A stretch of DNA of 64,000 nt from Promethearchaeota archaeon. GTDB lineage: Archaea > Asgardarchaeota > Lokiarchaeia > Sigyniarchaeales > SOKP01. The translations under genes were made by a program, and so were the position numbers. This document shows, in pieces, positions 43,831-51,980 of this stretch; the first letter of the stretch is position 1, and every line of letters begins with the position of its first letter. The notes under the pieces were generated by a model. The model was not told the origin of the DNA and did not search any database. It was given only the letters and a program-made list of their open reading frames with translations. Location of the stretch: contig JAHPZJ010000010.1 in NCBI GenBank assembly GCA_019058245.1, positions 62,001-126,000 on the forward strand, given 5' to 3'.

Positions 43831-43949
43831 TTTACTTTTTTCATCTCATAAATTTCTTTGTTGAATATTAATTTGTTGTTGAATTTTAAATAGCTATTCT
43901 ATTTGATAATAATCAAATTATAATTAGACAGTTATTTTATCTAAATATT

Positions 43950-44696
43950 TTATTTCTTTAAAATTAGTTTTCTTTTTTCATTTGACAATTTTTCACTAGC
44001 ATATCTCAGAACAGGGCGAGAAAATCTCTCCTTATTACGTAATAAGTAATTATAAATTAAATCGGGATTATACTTCGAACAGGTTTTAAGAATCCATCCA
44101 ATAGCTTTCTGAATATAATCTTCAGAGTAATTTTTCATTTTTTCTACCAACTCAAATACATAATTCTCATCGAATTCCTTATTTATCATTATTATTTTAA
44201 TAAGAATTACTAATGATGCCCGTCTAACCCATAGATTTTCATTCATAGACCATTTCTCAATGGTTTTTTTCCCAAGCTTTTGATTATTTTTTTTTCCTAA
44301 AAAGGGTCCAATTACTCTTATACAACTAGAATCACAAAAAGCCCATGTATCACAGTGATTAGAGAATAGATCTTCAAACACACCAATAGTTTCTTGATTG
44401 AAATTGCTTTTAAAGTGATTAAGAAAAAATATACCAGAAAATTTCTCCTCAAGAATATTAGAACTAACTAAATTTTTACAAATATCGACAGCATCCTCAT
44501 AACTGCATTCATATTTTTTATATACATTTTTAGTAATTTTTTCTATATCAGAAATTTTATGACCATATCCAAAAAAATTAGGATTATCAGAATTCAGTAT
44601 TTTATTTCTTCGAATAATCTGTTCAGGTGTTAATTTAGGAGTAGATTTTTTTAATTCTAGTTTAATTTCCTGAGTTATTGATGTTTTTATAGAAAT
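43950..44696 (-). CDS. AlkD-like DNA alkylation repair protein without canonical start codon
   Basis: The helical-repeat region SDIEKITKNVYKKYECSYEDAVDI...WAFCDSSCIRVIGPFL...WVRRASLVILIK...DYIQKAIGWILKTCSKYNP matches DNA alkylation repair HEAT-repeat glycosylases. A GTG at 44381 would give only 143 residues. The frame stays open upstream with family-like sequence (LTPEQIIRRNKILNSDNP, FGYGHKISDIEKI) and enters the end of the radical SAM gene. No ATG, GTG or TTG occurs there. An ATT at 44696, 9 bases after a GGGG run, would give ~248 residues, the normal size. Either a rare start or a lost start is implied. Confidence 0.65.
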   Translation of the reverse strand: MSIKTSITQEIKLELKKSTPKLTPEQIIRRNKILNSDNPNFFGYGHKISDIEKITKNVYKKYECSYEDAVDICKNLVSSNILEEKFSGIFFLNHFKSNFNQETIGVFEDLFSNHCDTWAFCDSSCIRVIGPFLGKKNNQKLGKKTIEKWSMNENLWVRRASLVILIKIIMINKEFDENYVFELVEKMKNYSEDYIQKAIGWILKTCSKYNPDLIYNYLLRNKERFSRPVLRYASEKLSNEKRKLILKK

Positions 44697-45823
44697 TTCT
44701 CTAACCCCGTCTTTTTTTTTAAATCTTCTCTTTTTTCTAAGTAAGATTCAACAATTTTAATTATTTTAGGTGTAAAATTCTTTATAGTGTGTAATTCACC
44801 TCTTTTATAAACATCCAGAATCGATTCATCCAAGTTATTTAGATTTAATCCTGCCCACATTAATGTCTTATTAGTTTTCCCTGTTTTTACTGCATCTATA
44901 TATTCGCTATTTAGGAGAAATTCTGATAAAATGTAATTCCATTTCCGGAAATCTGAAGGAATCCAACGTTTTACTCGGATATTAATTTTACATTTTTGAC
45001 ATAAATCCCATAATCGAGTATTAATTCTTTTAGTATAATCTGATGGTGGATGAATTTGTCCTTTATACAAATTTAATAGAAGTTTAACAATGTGAGTATA
45101 TTTACTTTTTTTCAACTTATTGATAAAATATTGAGCTTGAGAATCTCGTAGTGTCAAACCAGGAGAAAATAAAATAAAATCTGCCCCTGCGTCTTTTGAT
45201 TTTTTTATTACATCTTCTAGATTTTCATCATTATCTTCTAGAAATGGGATAATTGGAATAAAATATGTACCAATTTGAATATTGGGGGCTTTTTTTTTAA
45301 TGGTCTTAAGAGCTTCAAGCCTTTCGGAAGGTTTCGATGAAAAAGGTTCTAAAAATTCAGCAAGTTCATCATCACTTGTACTAATAGAAAACCCAATAGT
45401 ACACCACGTATCAGCAGCAATTTTTTGAAGAATGTCAATATCTCGAGTGATTAAGTCTGATTTAGTTGCGATATTAATAGGAAATTTATATTTCGCTATT
45501 ATTCCTAAAACTTTTCTAGTATGCTCAATTTTCCTTTCTATTGGTTGATAAGCGTCATTTACTCCACCAGGGGCAATTATATCAGGTAATAAGGTTCGTG
45601 CTCTTTTAAATCTCTGATCTAATTTTTTATCAAAATTTGTCTTAATTATTACTTCATTCTCAAAGTCTTCAATATAGTATCGTTGACTACGGGCATCACA
45701 ATAAATACATGCATGAGCACATCCCGAATAAGTATTCAGGGTATAGCGAGACCAAAACCATGAATCTGGAAATTTTAATTTATTTAGAGCCGATTTAAAT
45801 TCCTTATAAATATACTTAACCAT
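44687..45823 (-). CDS. SPL-like radical SAM protein
   Basis: The ATG at 45823 (MVKYIYKEFKSALNKL) is preferred to the longer frame beginning at 45853. NTYSGCAHACIYCDARS places the cluster Cys at 35, 39 and 42. APGGVNDAYQPIE, KFPINIATKSDLITRD and IGFSISTSDDE follow, typical of the spore photoproduct lyase-related group. Archaeal members are uncharacterised; DNA or nucleotide repair is possible. It overlaps the AlkD-like frame by about 10 bases, and that neighbour supports a DNA repair link, though only by position. Confidence 0.8.
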   Translation of the reverse strand: MVKYIYKEFKSALNKLKFPDSWFWSRYTLNTYSGCAHACIYCDARSQRYYIEDFENEVIIKTNFDKKLDQRFKRARTLLPDIIAPGGVNDAYQPIERKIEHTRKVLGIIAKYKFPINIATKSDLITRDIDILQKIAADTWCTIGFSISTSDDELAEFLEPFSSKPSERLEALKTIKKKAPNIQIGTYFIPIIPFLEDNDENLEDVIKKSKDAGADFILFSPGLTLRDSQAQYFINKLKKSKYTHIVKLLLNLYKGQIHPPSDYTKRINTRLWDLCQKCKINIRVKRWIPSDFRKWNYILSEFLLNSEYIDAVKTGKTNKTLMWAGLNLNNLDESILDVYKRGELHTIKNFTPKIIKIVESYLEKREDLKKKTGLEKFL

Positions 45824-45910
45824 TATAATGAATGCAACTTCAGTAAAGGTCAATAATAAAGGAAAAAATTTAAGATTAATTCTAAAAATCTATATCTAGT
45901 TCAAAAGATA

Positions 45911-45976
45911 TGAAAAAACGCCGTTTTTACATAAAATTTGAAGTGATCCAAAATAGTAAATAGAGGCGTTTTTTCA
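45911..45976. repeat. 12-bp perfect inverted repeat
   Basis: TGAAAAAACGCC (45911-45922) and GGCGTTTTTTCA (45965-45976) pair perfectly across 42 bases. The left arm also overlaps the local palindrome AAAAACG-C-CGTTTTT. It lies between the SPL-like gene and tRNA-Gly. It may be a long hairpin or the ends of a very small mobile element; no second copy is seen in the window. Confidence 0.5.
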
Positions 45977-46133
45977 CCAATTACATACAATTCTGTAAAT
46001 TTAACTTTTTGCTTTTTGAATTATAAATAAGAAATTAATTTCTTTTTATTTAATGAAAATATCGTGAAACCATCCTTTCACGAAGATTTTTGGATAATAA
46101 TTTACTTTCTAAATCAATCCTAATAATAAAAGA

Positions 46134-46205
46134 TGCGCGATCCGGGAATTGAACCCGGGTCATCGGCTTGGAAGGCCGAGATCCTAACCACTAGACTAAT
46201 CGCGC
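46134..46205 (-). tRNA. tRNA-Gly (anticodon TCC)
   Basis: A 72-base cloverleaf on the minus strand without intron: acceptor GCGCGAT/ATCGCGC, T arm CCGGG-TTCAATT-CCCGG, anticodon stem TCGGC/GCCGA around CTTCCAA with anticodon TCC at 46170-46172, and discriminator A at 46134. It reads GGA and, by wobble, GGG. Confidence 0.93.
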
Positions 46206-46267
46206 TTGAAAATTTTAAAAGGCAGTGTAAGTGTAAAAATTTACCATTTCTTTTAATTTTAGTGATT

Positions 46268-46942
46268 TTAAAGAATACCATAAATAAGTTCATAGTAAGT
46301 TATAATTCTATTGGTAGCAACCCAAGCATCCAAAGAGTATTCAGAAATAGAAATTAAATTATCTGAAAGATTTTTGATATATTTCGAGAATCCACTTTTT
46401 TGAAATCCACCAATAAATGCAATGTAATTTTTATTTATATCCTTTATAAATAATTCTTCATAATCTTTAATTCTTTTACCCTTACTCGATAAGATACATA
46501 CTTCTGGATCTTTAAAATTATCTATAAGGTTTTGAAGATTACCTTCGAATGGTGTTATAAGCTTTAAAGATTCTATTTCAATTCTCCCATCTATTAACAA
46601 TTTAGCTATTAAACCTTTAAATCGATTATAATTTCTTGTTATCCTAATTTCAGGATTAAATCTGAAAATTTTATTATTAAATGTGTGGACAAATACAATT
46701 AGATTACCACTTTTATTGAGAGATGATCCTAATGCATTGAGTAAACATATATGAGTGATATCTGGTCTTCCTCTTTTTTGAAAATTTTTCAAATCTTTCA
46801 TCGCAGAAAAATGTAATGTGTTATCTAAGAGTTGAGAGGCGTAAATTCTTGGTGATAGATTCTTCTTAACTGCAGGGTGAGATCGTATTTGTTTAGGAAT
46901 TAATTCTAAACCACATTCAGTAAAGACAATAATTAATGGCAT
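46268..46942 (-). CDS. emg1: rRNA small subunit pseudouridine methyltransferase Nep1
   Basis: The 224 residues match Nep1/Emg1 (SPOUT fold): QLLDNTLHFSAMKDL, KRGRPDITHICLLNALGS, FRFNPEIRITRNYNRFKGL and a C-terminal knot with IAFIGGFQKSGF and ISISEYSLDAWVATNRI. The enzyme N1-methylates the hypermodified pseudouridine of small-subunit rRNA and aids ribosome assembly. It is the last gene of a minus-strand run after Rpp21 (16-base gap) and the CRM protein, a cluster found in many archaea. Confidence 0.95.
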   Translation of the reverse strand: MPLIIVFTECGLELIPKQIRSHPAVKKNLSPRIYASQLLDNTLHFSAMKDLKNFQKRGRPDITHICLLNALGSSLNKSGNLIVFVHTFNNKIFRFNPEIRITRNYNRFKGLIAKLLIDGRIEIESLKLITPFEGNLQNLIDNFKDPEVCILSSKGKRIKDYEELFIKDINKNYIAFIGGFQKSGFSKYIKNLSDNLISISEYSLDAWVATNRIITYYELIYGIL

Positions 46943-46958
46943 AACAATTATAAAATAT

Positions 46959-47315
46959 TTATTGAATATTACTTCTAATTTGGTTTGTTTTTAATTTTAT
47001 AAAGTATCTTGTCGTTTTATTACATTCAAAACAAGTTAAAGAAACATGAGAGCCTTTTCCTTTAGAGTGAATTCTAATCCGGTAATTCAATCCAGGGTAT
47101 AAAAACCTTTTGCATTTATGACAAATTCTCTTTTTCCACTCATCAGGAACTCTTATCTTGGTCCTTTGGGCATATCGTCTTGCCAAATAAGTGTATCGAT
47201 TTGCTAATTCTCGATTTTCTAGGAAAATTTCGTGAGCTTTCTGAAATAAATAAAGCATTCTGATGTTTGCAATTTTTTTTACAATATATCTCGAATTTTT
47301 ACTCCTTTTTGGCAT
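46959..47315 (-). CDS. rnp4: RNase P protein component 4 (Rpp21/Rpr2)
   Basis: The 118-residue protein has helical N-terminal repeats (VKKIANIRMLYLFQKAHEIF and ANRYTYLARRYAQRTKIRVP), then a zinc ribbon with CHKC near residue 65 and CFEC near residue 97. This is the Rpp21/Rpr2 layout; the family binds RNase P RNA with Rpp29. It lies 20 bases after the CRM gene and 16 bases before Nep1, a co-transcribed RNA-processing set. Confidence 0.93.
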   Translation of the reverse strand: MPKRSKNSRYIVKKIANIRMLYLFQKAHEIFLENRELANRYTYLARRYAQRTKIRVPDEWKKRICHKCKRFLYPGLNYRIRIHSKGKGSHVSLTCFECNKTTRYFIKLKTNQIRSNIQ

Positions 47316-47335
47316 TTAAATTATCTTTAATATTA

Positions 47336-47623
47336 TTATTTTAACTTATCCAACTTAACTAAGGAAAGGATGAATATTTTACCTCTAACATCTATTAAAT
47401 GAGAGGATGTTAATTGTGAAATCTTATTAGCTAATTCACTTATATTTAATTTTAGAGCAATAGATTTTAATGCCTTGACTTTAATTATCTTATATCTCTT
47501 TAATAATTTATTTACATGGTTAACAAACTCATCCGTTATCCCATTTTTTCCTATAATACAATCTGGTTGTGATATTAAAGTTTTCTTAAATTCTTTTTGG
47601 TAATCCATCGTTCTAGAACGCAA
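47336..47623 (-). CDS. CRM/YhbY-type RNA-binding protein
   Basis: A 95-residue protein with the CRM domain: CIIGKNGITDEFVNHVNKLLKRYKIIKVKAL, matching the GxxG loop of YhbY/CRM RNA-binding proteins (here IGKNG). These bind pre-ribosomal or intron RNA. It begins a minus-strand cluster with Rpp21 and Nep1. A shorter start at the second Met (MDYQKEF) is possible. The archaeal single-domain members are thought to act in ribosome assembly. Confidence 0.85.
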   Translation of the reverse strand: MRSRTMDYQKEFKKTLISQPDCIIGKNGITDEFVNHVNKLLKRYKIIKVKALKSIALKLNISELANKISQLTSSHLIDVRGKIFILSLVKLDKLK

Positions 47624-47700
47624 AAAATAGGAAAAATTTTTAATTTATTCTGACTTTTTAAACGTATTATAGTTAATAAAGAAGTATACAATTAAAGATC

Positions 47701-48126
47701 ATGTCAATATATGTCGTTCAACCAGAAAGACTTGTTGAAGCAATAGCAGAAAAATTGAAAGAGTATCCAGAAATTTCACCACCTAAAGGCTCAGAATTTT
47801 GGAAAACTGCCTTTTTTAAAGAATTAGCCCCACATGACTCAGATAACTTCTGGTATATCAGATGTGCCTCTCTTCTTAGAAAAGTGAAGAAGTTTGGTCC
47901 CATTGGTGTAAATAAACTTAGAAAATTTTATGGGGGACGAAATAGAAAAGGTCCTGGTCGAAGTCACTCTGCAAAGGGAAGTGGAAAAATTATTAGAGTA
48001 GCCCTACAACAATTAGAAAATGCAAATTTACTCATGAAAGTTGAAAAAGAAGGAAGAGTAGTTTCTGCTGAAGGTACAAGTCTATTAGAACGAACGGCAT
48101 ATACAGTTTTAAGACATAAAACCTAA
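47701..48126 (+). CDS. rps19e: ribosomal protein eS19
   Basis: The 141 residues give a clear eS19: YVVQPERLVEAIAEKLKEYPEISPP, WYIRCASLLRKVKKFGPIGVNKLRKFYGGRNRKGPGRSHSAKGSGKIIRVALQQLE. The length is normal for archaea. It is a small-subunit head protein involved in 18S/16S maturation. It opens the plus-strand run eS19-PDCD5-eL39-eL31-aIF6-LX-prefoldin-FtsY-SecE and diverges from the CRM gene. Confidence 0.97.
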   Translation: MSIYVVQPERLVEAIAEKLKEYPEISPPKGSEFWKTAFFKELAPHDSDNFWYIRCASLLRKVKKFGPIGVNKLRKFYGGRNRKGPGRSHSAKGSGKIIRVALQQLENANLLMKVEKEGRVVSAEGTSLLERTAYTVLRHKT

Positions 48127-48151
48127 GAATTGGAAACTTTAGGGATTTAAA

Positions 48152-48493
48152 GTGAGTAATGACGAGGAATTAGATAATATCAGAAAAAGAAAGTTACAGG
48201 AACTGCAACAACAAGCGGCTCAACAACAAATAGCTGAAGCTCAACAAAAAGATTTTGAAAAAAAAAAATATCAAATTATGAGAAAGATATTAAGTCAAGA
48301 AGGAAGACAACGATTAGAAAATATTCGGATGGTTAAACCAGAATTTGCACAACAAATCGAATTACAGTTGATCCAATTATTTCAATCAGGACAACTAAGA
48401 GGAGCAATACCTCTACCAGATAAAGCATTTAAAAAACTTTTAGAGCAAATATCCTCGATGGGAAGGAAGAAAGGATTTAATATAAAAAAATAA
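48152..48493 (+). CDS. PDCD5-like DNA-binding protein (TFAR19 family)
   Basis: The 113-residue protein starts at GTG. DNIRKRKLQELQQQAAQQQIAEAQQ is the N-terminal helix of the PDCD5/TFAR19 family. SQEGRQRLENIRMVKPEFAQQIELQLIQLFQSGQLRGAIPLPDKAFKKLLEQIS completes it. In archaea it is nearly always next to eS19 as here, and its role (nucleic-acid binding, perhaps chaperonin association) is not settled. The gap after eS19 is 25 bases. Confidence 0.93.
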   Translation: MSNDEELDNIRKRKLQELQQQAAQQQIAEAQQKDFEKKKYQIMRKILSQEGRQRLENIRMVKPEFAQQIELQLIQLFQSGQLRGAIPLPDKAFKKLLEQISSMGRKKGFNIKK

Positions 48494-48531
48494 TTTAAAT
48501 TATTACAAAAATTTTAAAGAGATTGAGATCT

Positions 48532-48693
48532 ATGGCAAGAAATAAGGATTTACCTTCTAAATTACGAAGAGCAAAAAAATATAAGCAGAGTCAATCAATT
48601 CCAAGCTGGGTTACAATAAAAACAAATCGTAAAGTGAGGGATAGCCCCTACTCTTCAAGAACATGGCGAAATACAAGATTAAAACGAGATTAA
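48532..48693 (+). CDS. rpl39e: ribosomal protein eL39
   Basis: A 53-residue frame: MARNKDLPSKLRRAKKYKQ then SIPSWVTIKTNRKVRDSPYSSRTWRNTRLKRD. These are the exact features of eL39, which is basic, has the S-x-P-x-W-V-x-x-K-T motif and lines the exit tunnel of the large subunit. It lies 38 bases after PDCD5 and 29 bases before eL31. Confidence 0.95.
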   Translation: MARNKDLPSKLRRAKKYKQSQSIPSWVTIKTNRKVRDSPYSSRTWRNTRLKRD

Positions 48694-48722
48694 ATAAAAT
48701 AATTTCAAAAAATTGAAGGATA

Positions 48723-49163
48723 ATGGCAAAAAAGGAAAAAGAGATCAATTTAGAGGATTTGGAAGAGGAATTAGGAGAATCTGAAGAATCAGAAGAAATT
48801 GAAGAAATAGAAGAATTCAGTTTGGATGAAATCTCAGAAGAAGAAGAAATAAGTGAGATTTTTGAAGAAGAGATTGAAGAAGAGGAAGAAGAAATAGAAG
48901 TTCCAAAAGAAGAAATAATTGATGAACGGATATATATAGTCCCTCTTGCTAAAGCACGGAATGGCCCAAGAAATAAAAGAGCTAAAAAAGCAATTAGGTT
49001 TTTAAAAGAATATATAACACGACATTTCAAGCCAGAATCTTTAGTAATTACTCAAGAAGTGAATGAACGTATTTGGTCCAAAGGAATTCAAAAACCACCA
49101 CGAAAATTAAAAGTTAGGGCAACCAAAAATATTGATGGATTAGTGGTTGTTTATTTAAGTTAA
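48723..49163 (+). CDS. rpl31e: ribosomal protein eL31 with long acidic N-terminal extension
   Basis: Residues ~67-146 are a normal eL31 (ERIYIVPLAKARNGPRNKRAKKAIRFL, TQEVNERIWSKGIQKPPRKLKVRA), the ribosome protein at the tunnel exit where targeting factors dock. The first ~66 residues are extra: they are dominated by Glu with Ser/Ile (for example LEEELGESEESEEIEEIEEF and FEEEIEEEEEEIEVP), against the usual ~85-90 residues for the whole protein. The ATG is the only good start, with GAAGGA just before it. The extension is coding by its clean reading frame. Confidence 0.95.
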   Translation: MAKKEKEINLEDLEEELGESEESEEIEEIEEFSLDEISEEEEISEIFEEEIEEEEEEIEVPKEEIIDERIYIVPLAKARNGPRNKRAKKAIRFLKEYITRHFKPESLVITQEVNERIWSKGIQKPPRKLKVRATKNIDGLVVVYLS

Positions 49164-49253
49164 AAATCACCACTTGTTATATAATTTTAAAAGTAAAATG
49201 TTCTCTTTTTAGATAAAAAATTAAAGAAATAGAATCAAATCAGTTTATCATAA

Positions 49254-49925
49254 ATGGCAATTATTAAGGCGCAAATTTTTGGTCGAAATTTAATTGGAGC
49301 GTTTCTAGCTGCTAATAATTCTTATGTACTTTATCCACCAACAATGATAAAACCGTTACTAAAAAAATTCAAAATTATTTTCGAAGAACCTTTTTATCCA
49401 CTTACAATTAATAATTCTAATTTACTGGGTATCTATTCTGCATCAAATAAATATGGAATTATTGTACCTCACATTATAAGAGAAGATGAGCTAAATAATT
49501 TAAGATCATTTGTAAATAAATCATATAATATAGGAGTTTTAAAATCAGTTGATAATGCTTTTGGAAATTTAATTCTATGTAATGATAAGGGAGCGATAAT
49601 TAGTTCATTTTTAAAAAATTATAGAACTGAGATTGAAGAAATATTAAATGTTGAGACTGTAATTTATGAATTTGCTAATTTTTTCCTTCCTGGTTCAATT
49701 TCAATAGCAAATAATAATGGTTGTTTGGTTCATCCTTTATCTACAGATGAGGAGATTGAATTTATATCATCAATTTTAAAGGTTGACGAGGTTGATGTAT
49801 CAACCATTAATCGTGGAGTACCTTATTTAAGTTCAGGAGCAATAGTAAACGATAAAAGTGGAATATTTGGTATGAATTCTACAGGTCCAGAATTAATGAG
49901 ACTTACATCAGTTCTTAAACTTTAA
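49254..49925 (+). CDS. eif6: translation initiation factor aIF6
   Basis: The 223 residues form the five-fold repeat of eIF6 (for example KYGIIVPHIIREDEL and NGCLVHPLSTDEEIEFIS). It binds the large subunit and blocks premature joining, which also gives it a ribosome-maturation role. The length is standard. The gap after eL31 is 90 bases, the largest within this run, so an internal promoter could exist. Confidence 0.95.
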   Translation: MAIIKAQIFGRNLIGAFLAANNSYVLYPPTMIKPLLKKFKIIFEEPFYPLTINNSNLLGIYSASNKYGIIVPHIIREDELNNLRSFVNKSYNIGVLKSVDNAFGNLILCNDKGAIISSFLKNYRTEIEEILNVETVIYEFANFFLPGSISIANNNGCLVHPLSTDEEIEFISSILKVDEVDVSTINRGVPYLSSGAIVNDKSGIFGMNSTGPELMRLTSVLKL

Positions 49926-50021
49926 TTCTTATTCTTTATTAAAGCAGAAAAAAGAAAAAATTAATATTTTTTTATAAATTATCCTATTCTAAAGGTTTTG
50001 AAATTGTGGTTTTAATTAGTT

Positions 50022-50249
50022 ATGTCAGAAATAAAAATTTTTAGAATAATTGGTAGTTATAAAAAAGATCATAAAAAATATTTATTTAGAAAAGAAATTC
50101 GTTCATTGAAGGAAGAAGATGCTCTTGAAAAGGTATTAAGTCAAATTACTTCAATTGGTATATTCAGACGTCAGATTAATGTTCAAGAAATAAAGGAAAT
50201 ATCTTTAGAAGAATCTCAAGATCATCTTATTCGAGAATTATCAGAATAA
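50022..50249 (+). CDS. rplX: ribosomal protein eL20 (LX)
   Basis: A 75-residue protein: KIFRIIGSYKKDHKKYLFRKEIRSLKEEDALEKVLSQITS...RRQINVQEIKEI. This is the single-domain archaeal LX (L18ae/eL20) pattern. It sits between aIF6 and prefoldin alpha as in most archaea. The gap before it is 96 bases, and prefoldin follows after 32. Confidence 0.92.
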   Translation: MSEIKIFRIIGSYKKDHKKYLFRKEIRSLKEEDALEKVLSQITSIGIFRRQINVQEIKEISLEESQDHLIRELSE

Positions 50250-50281
50250 ATAGAAAAGAAGTATTACTAGAATTGATAAAG

Positions 50282-50698
50282 ATGGAAGGATCTCAAAAAT
50301 ACCAAGAACAATTATTACAAATTCAATACTTTAGGGAACAGTATAGTATGATTCAAGAACAATTAGAATTAATGAATGCCTCTCTTGGAAATATTTTAAA
50401 TACTAAAATAACCATTCAAAATATTAAAGAAGGAGTAAAGGAAGGTGATGAAATTCTTGTTCCGATTGGAGGTTTAGTCAATATAAAAGCAATAATTAAA
50501 GAACCAGAGAAGTTTTTATTAAATATTCCTCAAGATGTTGTTATTGAAAAGGATTTAGATGGAACCATTGAATTTCTTGATAAAAATATTGAAAAACATA
50601 ATCAGCAAATTGAATATTTAAATAACCAACTACAAAAAGTGGAAATGACCCTTCGGCAAATTTCCGAAAATGTACAAAGGACTTATTCACAACAGTAG
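50282..50698 (+). CDS. pfdA: prefoldin subunit alpha
   Basis: The ATG at 50282 is preferred to the TTG at 50273. The ~138-residue protein has two coiled-coil arms around the hairpin region DEILVPIGGLVNIKAIIKEPEKFLLNIPQDVVIEKDL, the defining core of prefoldin alpha (GimC). With the beta subunit it forms the jellyfish-shaped holdase that hands substrates to the thermosome. The position between LX and FtsY is the conserved archaeal order. Confidence 0.93.
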   Translation: MEGSQKYQEQLLQIQYFREQYSMIQEQLELMNASLGNILNTKITIQNIKEGVKEGDEILVPIGGLVNIKAIIKEPEKFLLNIPQDVVIEKDLDGTIEFLDKNIEKHNQQIEYLNNQLQKVEMTLRQISENVQRTYSQQ

Positions 50699-50756
50699 AA
50701 TTATTTATTTAAACTTATTTTAAATTTAACATATTTTATAATTTCTGGAGAATTTC

Positions 50757-51650
50757 ATGCTTGAAAAATTAAAAAAAACTTTTTCTTCATTTGTTAATAA
50801 AACTTTAACAGAAAAAAAATTAGAGAATACAATCAATGATTTAAAACTGCTTCTTTTAAGTAATGATGTGGCTGTTGATACGGCTGATGAAATATGTAAA
50901 AAGATTACTGAATCTTTTGAAGGAGAACAATTAGGTCGTTTGAGTTCAACGCGAAAAATATTATTTGAGACTTTAAAAGAGACCATAACTAAGATTCTAA
51001 CACCAGAAGAAGAAGTTAATTTACTTGAAGAAATTAAAAAAAAAAAAGGAAAACCTTATGTAATTGTTTTTCTTGGTGTCAATGGTACAGGAAAAACTAC
51101 TACTATGGCTAAAATCGCGAATCTTTTAAAAAATAATGGTTTTTCAATTGTAGCAGCAGCAGCAGATACATTCCGAGCAGCTGCAATTGAACAGTTAAAA
51201 TATCATATGGATAAGGTAGGAATAAGAGTTATAAAACATGAATATAAATCAGATCCTGCTTCCGTCGCCTATGATGCTATTGAACACGCAAAAGCAAAAA
51301 ATATTGATGTTGTTTTAGTGGATACAGCCGGTAGACAAGTGACAGACAAAAACTTAATGATCGAAATTCAAAAAATATGCAGAATTGCCAAACCTGATTT
51401 AATTCTTTTTATAGGTGATAGTTTAGCAGGAAACGATGCTCTTTTTCAAGCAAAAGAGTTCAATAAACATGTAGGGATTGATGCCAATATTTTGACTAAA
51501 CTTGATGCTGATGCTAAAGGTGGCGCTGCCTTATCAATTTCTTTTGAAACCAAGAAGCCAATAATTTTTTGTGGTGTGGGACAAGGTTATAATGATTTAA
51601 TTCCATTTGATCATGAGATTTTTATATCAAATATATTAGAGCAAGAATAA
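50757..51650 (+). CDS. ftsY: signal recognition particle receptor FtsY
   Basis: The 297-residue GTPase shows the SRP-type G motifs: GVNGTGKTTT (107-116), DTFRAAAIEQL, DVVLVDTAGRQ, TKLDADAKGGAALS and FCGVGQGYNDLIPFD at the end. The N domain (~1-90) is a four-helix bundle. There is no long acidic N-terminal domain, as is usual in archaea. It receives ribosome-nascent-chain/SRP complexes at the membrane. The next gene is SecE, which fits a co-translational insertion unit. Confidence 0.96.
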   Translation: MLEKLKKTFSSFVNKTLTEKKLENTINDLKLLLLSNDVAVDTADEICKKITESFEGEQLGRLSSTRKILFETLKETITKILTPEEEVNLLEEIKKKKGKPYVIVFLGVNGTGKTTTMAKIANLLKNNGFSIVAAAADTFRAAAIEQLKYHMDKVGIRVIKHEYKSDPASVAYDAIEHAKAKNIDVVLVDTAGRQVTDKNLMIEIQKICRIAKPDLILFIGDSLAGNDALFQAKEFNKHVGIDANILTKLDADAKGGAALSISFETKKPIIFCGVGQGYNDLIPFDHEIFISNILEQE

Positions 51651-51711
51651 AATGAAATAGAGCTTTGATCTCAAGAGATAAATTTTTATCTGACAGTACT
51701 TTATTTTAAGT

Positions 51712-51960
51712 GTGTCAAATTACCCGAAATATGATAAATATAATATAGCTAAGAAGAAGAAAAAGGCAGGTTATTATAATAGAATCACAACTTTTTTCCA
51801 AAATTCAAGGAGAATATTAAAAGTAGCATCTAAGCCAAGTAGAAAAGATTACTTCTTAGTTTTCAAAATATGTATCATAGGAATTGCACTTTTAGGTGTT
51901 GTTTCATATGTAATTCAATTAATCTTTTCTCTTCTTAACATTACTAAATGGGGACAATAA
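51712..51960 (+). CDS. secE: SecE/Sec61-gamma subunit
   Basis: GTG start and 82 residues. A cytosolic amphipathic helix (FFQNSRRILKVASKPSRKDYFLV) leads into one membrane segment (KICIIGIALLGVVSYVIQLIFSLL), which is the SecE/Sec61-gamma plan. The N-terminus is Lys/Tyr-rich and longer than in most archaea. It clamps SecY in the translocon. It is the last gene of the translation and secretion run. Confidence 0.88.
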   Translation: MSNYPKYDKYNIAKKKKKAGYYNRITTFFQNSRRILKVASKPSRKDYFLVFKICIIGIALLGVVSYVIQLIFSLLNITKWGQ

Positions 51961-51980
51961 CACTTAAGAGATAAATTCAT

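Noticed and set aside
46133..46357. 74-codon plus-strand frame beginning MRDPGIEPGSSAW
   Set aside because: It starts inside tRNA-Gly read on the wrong strand. This sequence is a well-known artefact of translating tRNA genes.
48611..49030. 139-codon minus-strand Ser-rich frame
   Set aside because: It is the complement of the Glu-rich start of eL31. Poly-Ser here is only the mirror of GAA/GAG codons.
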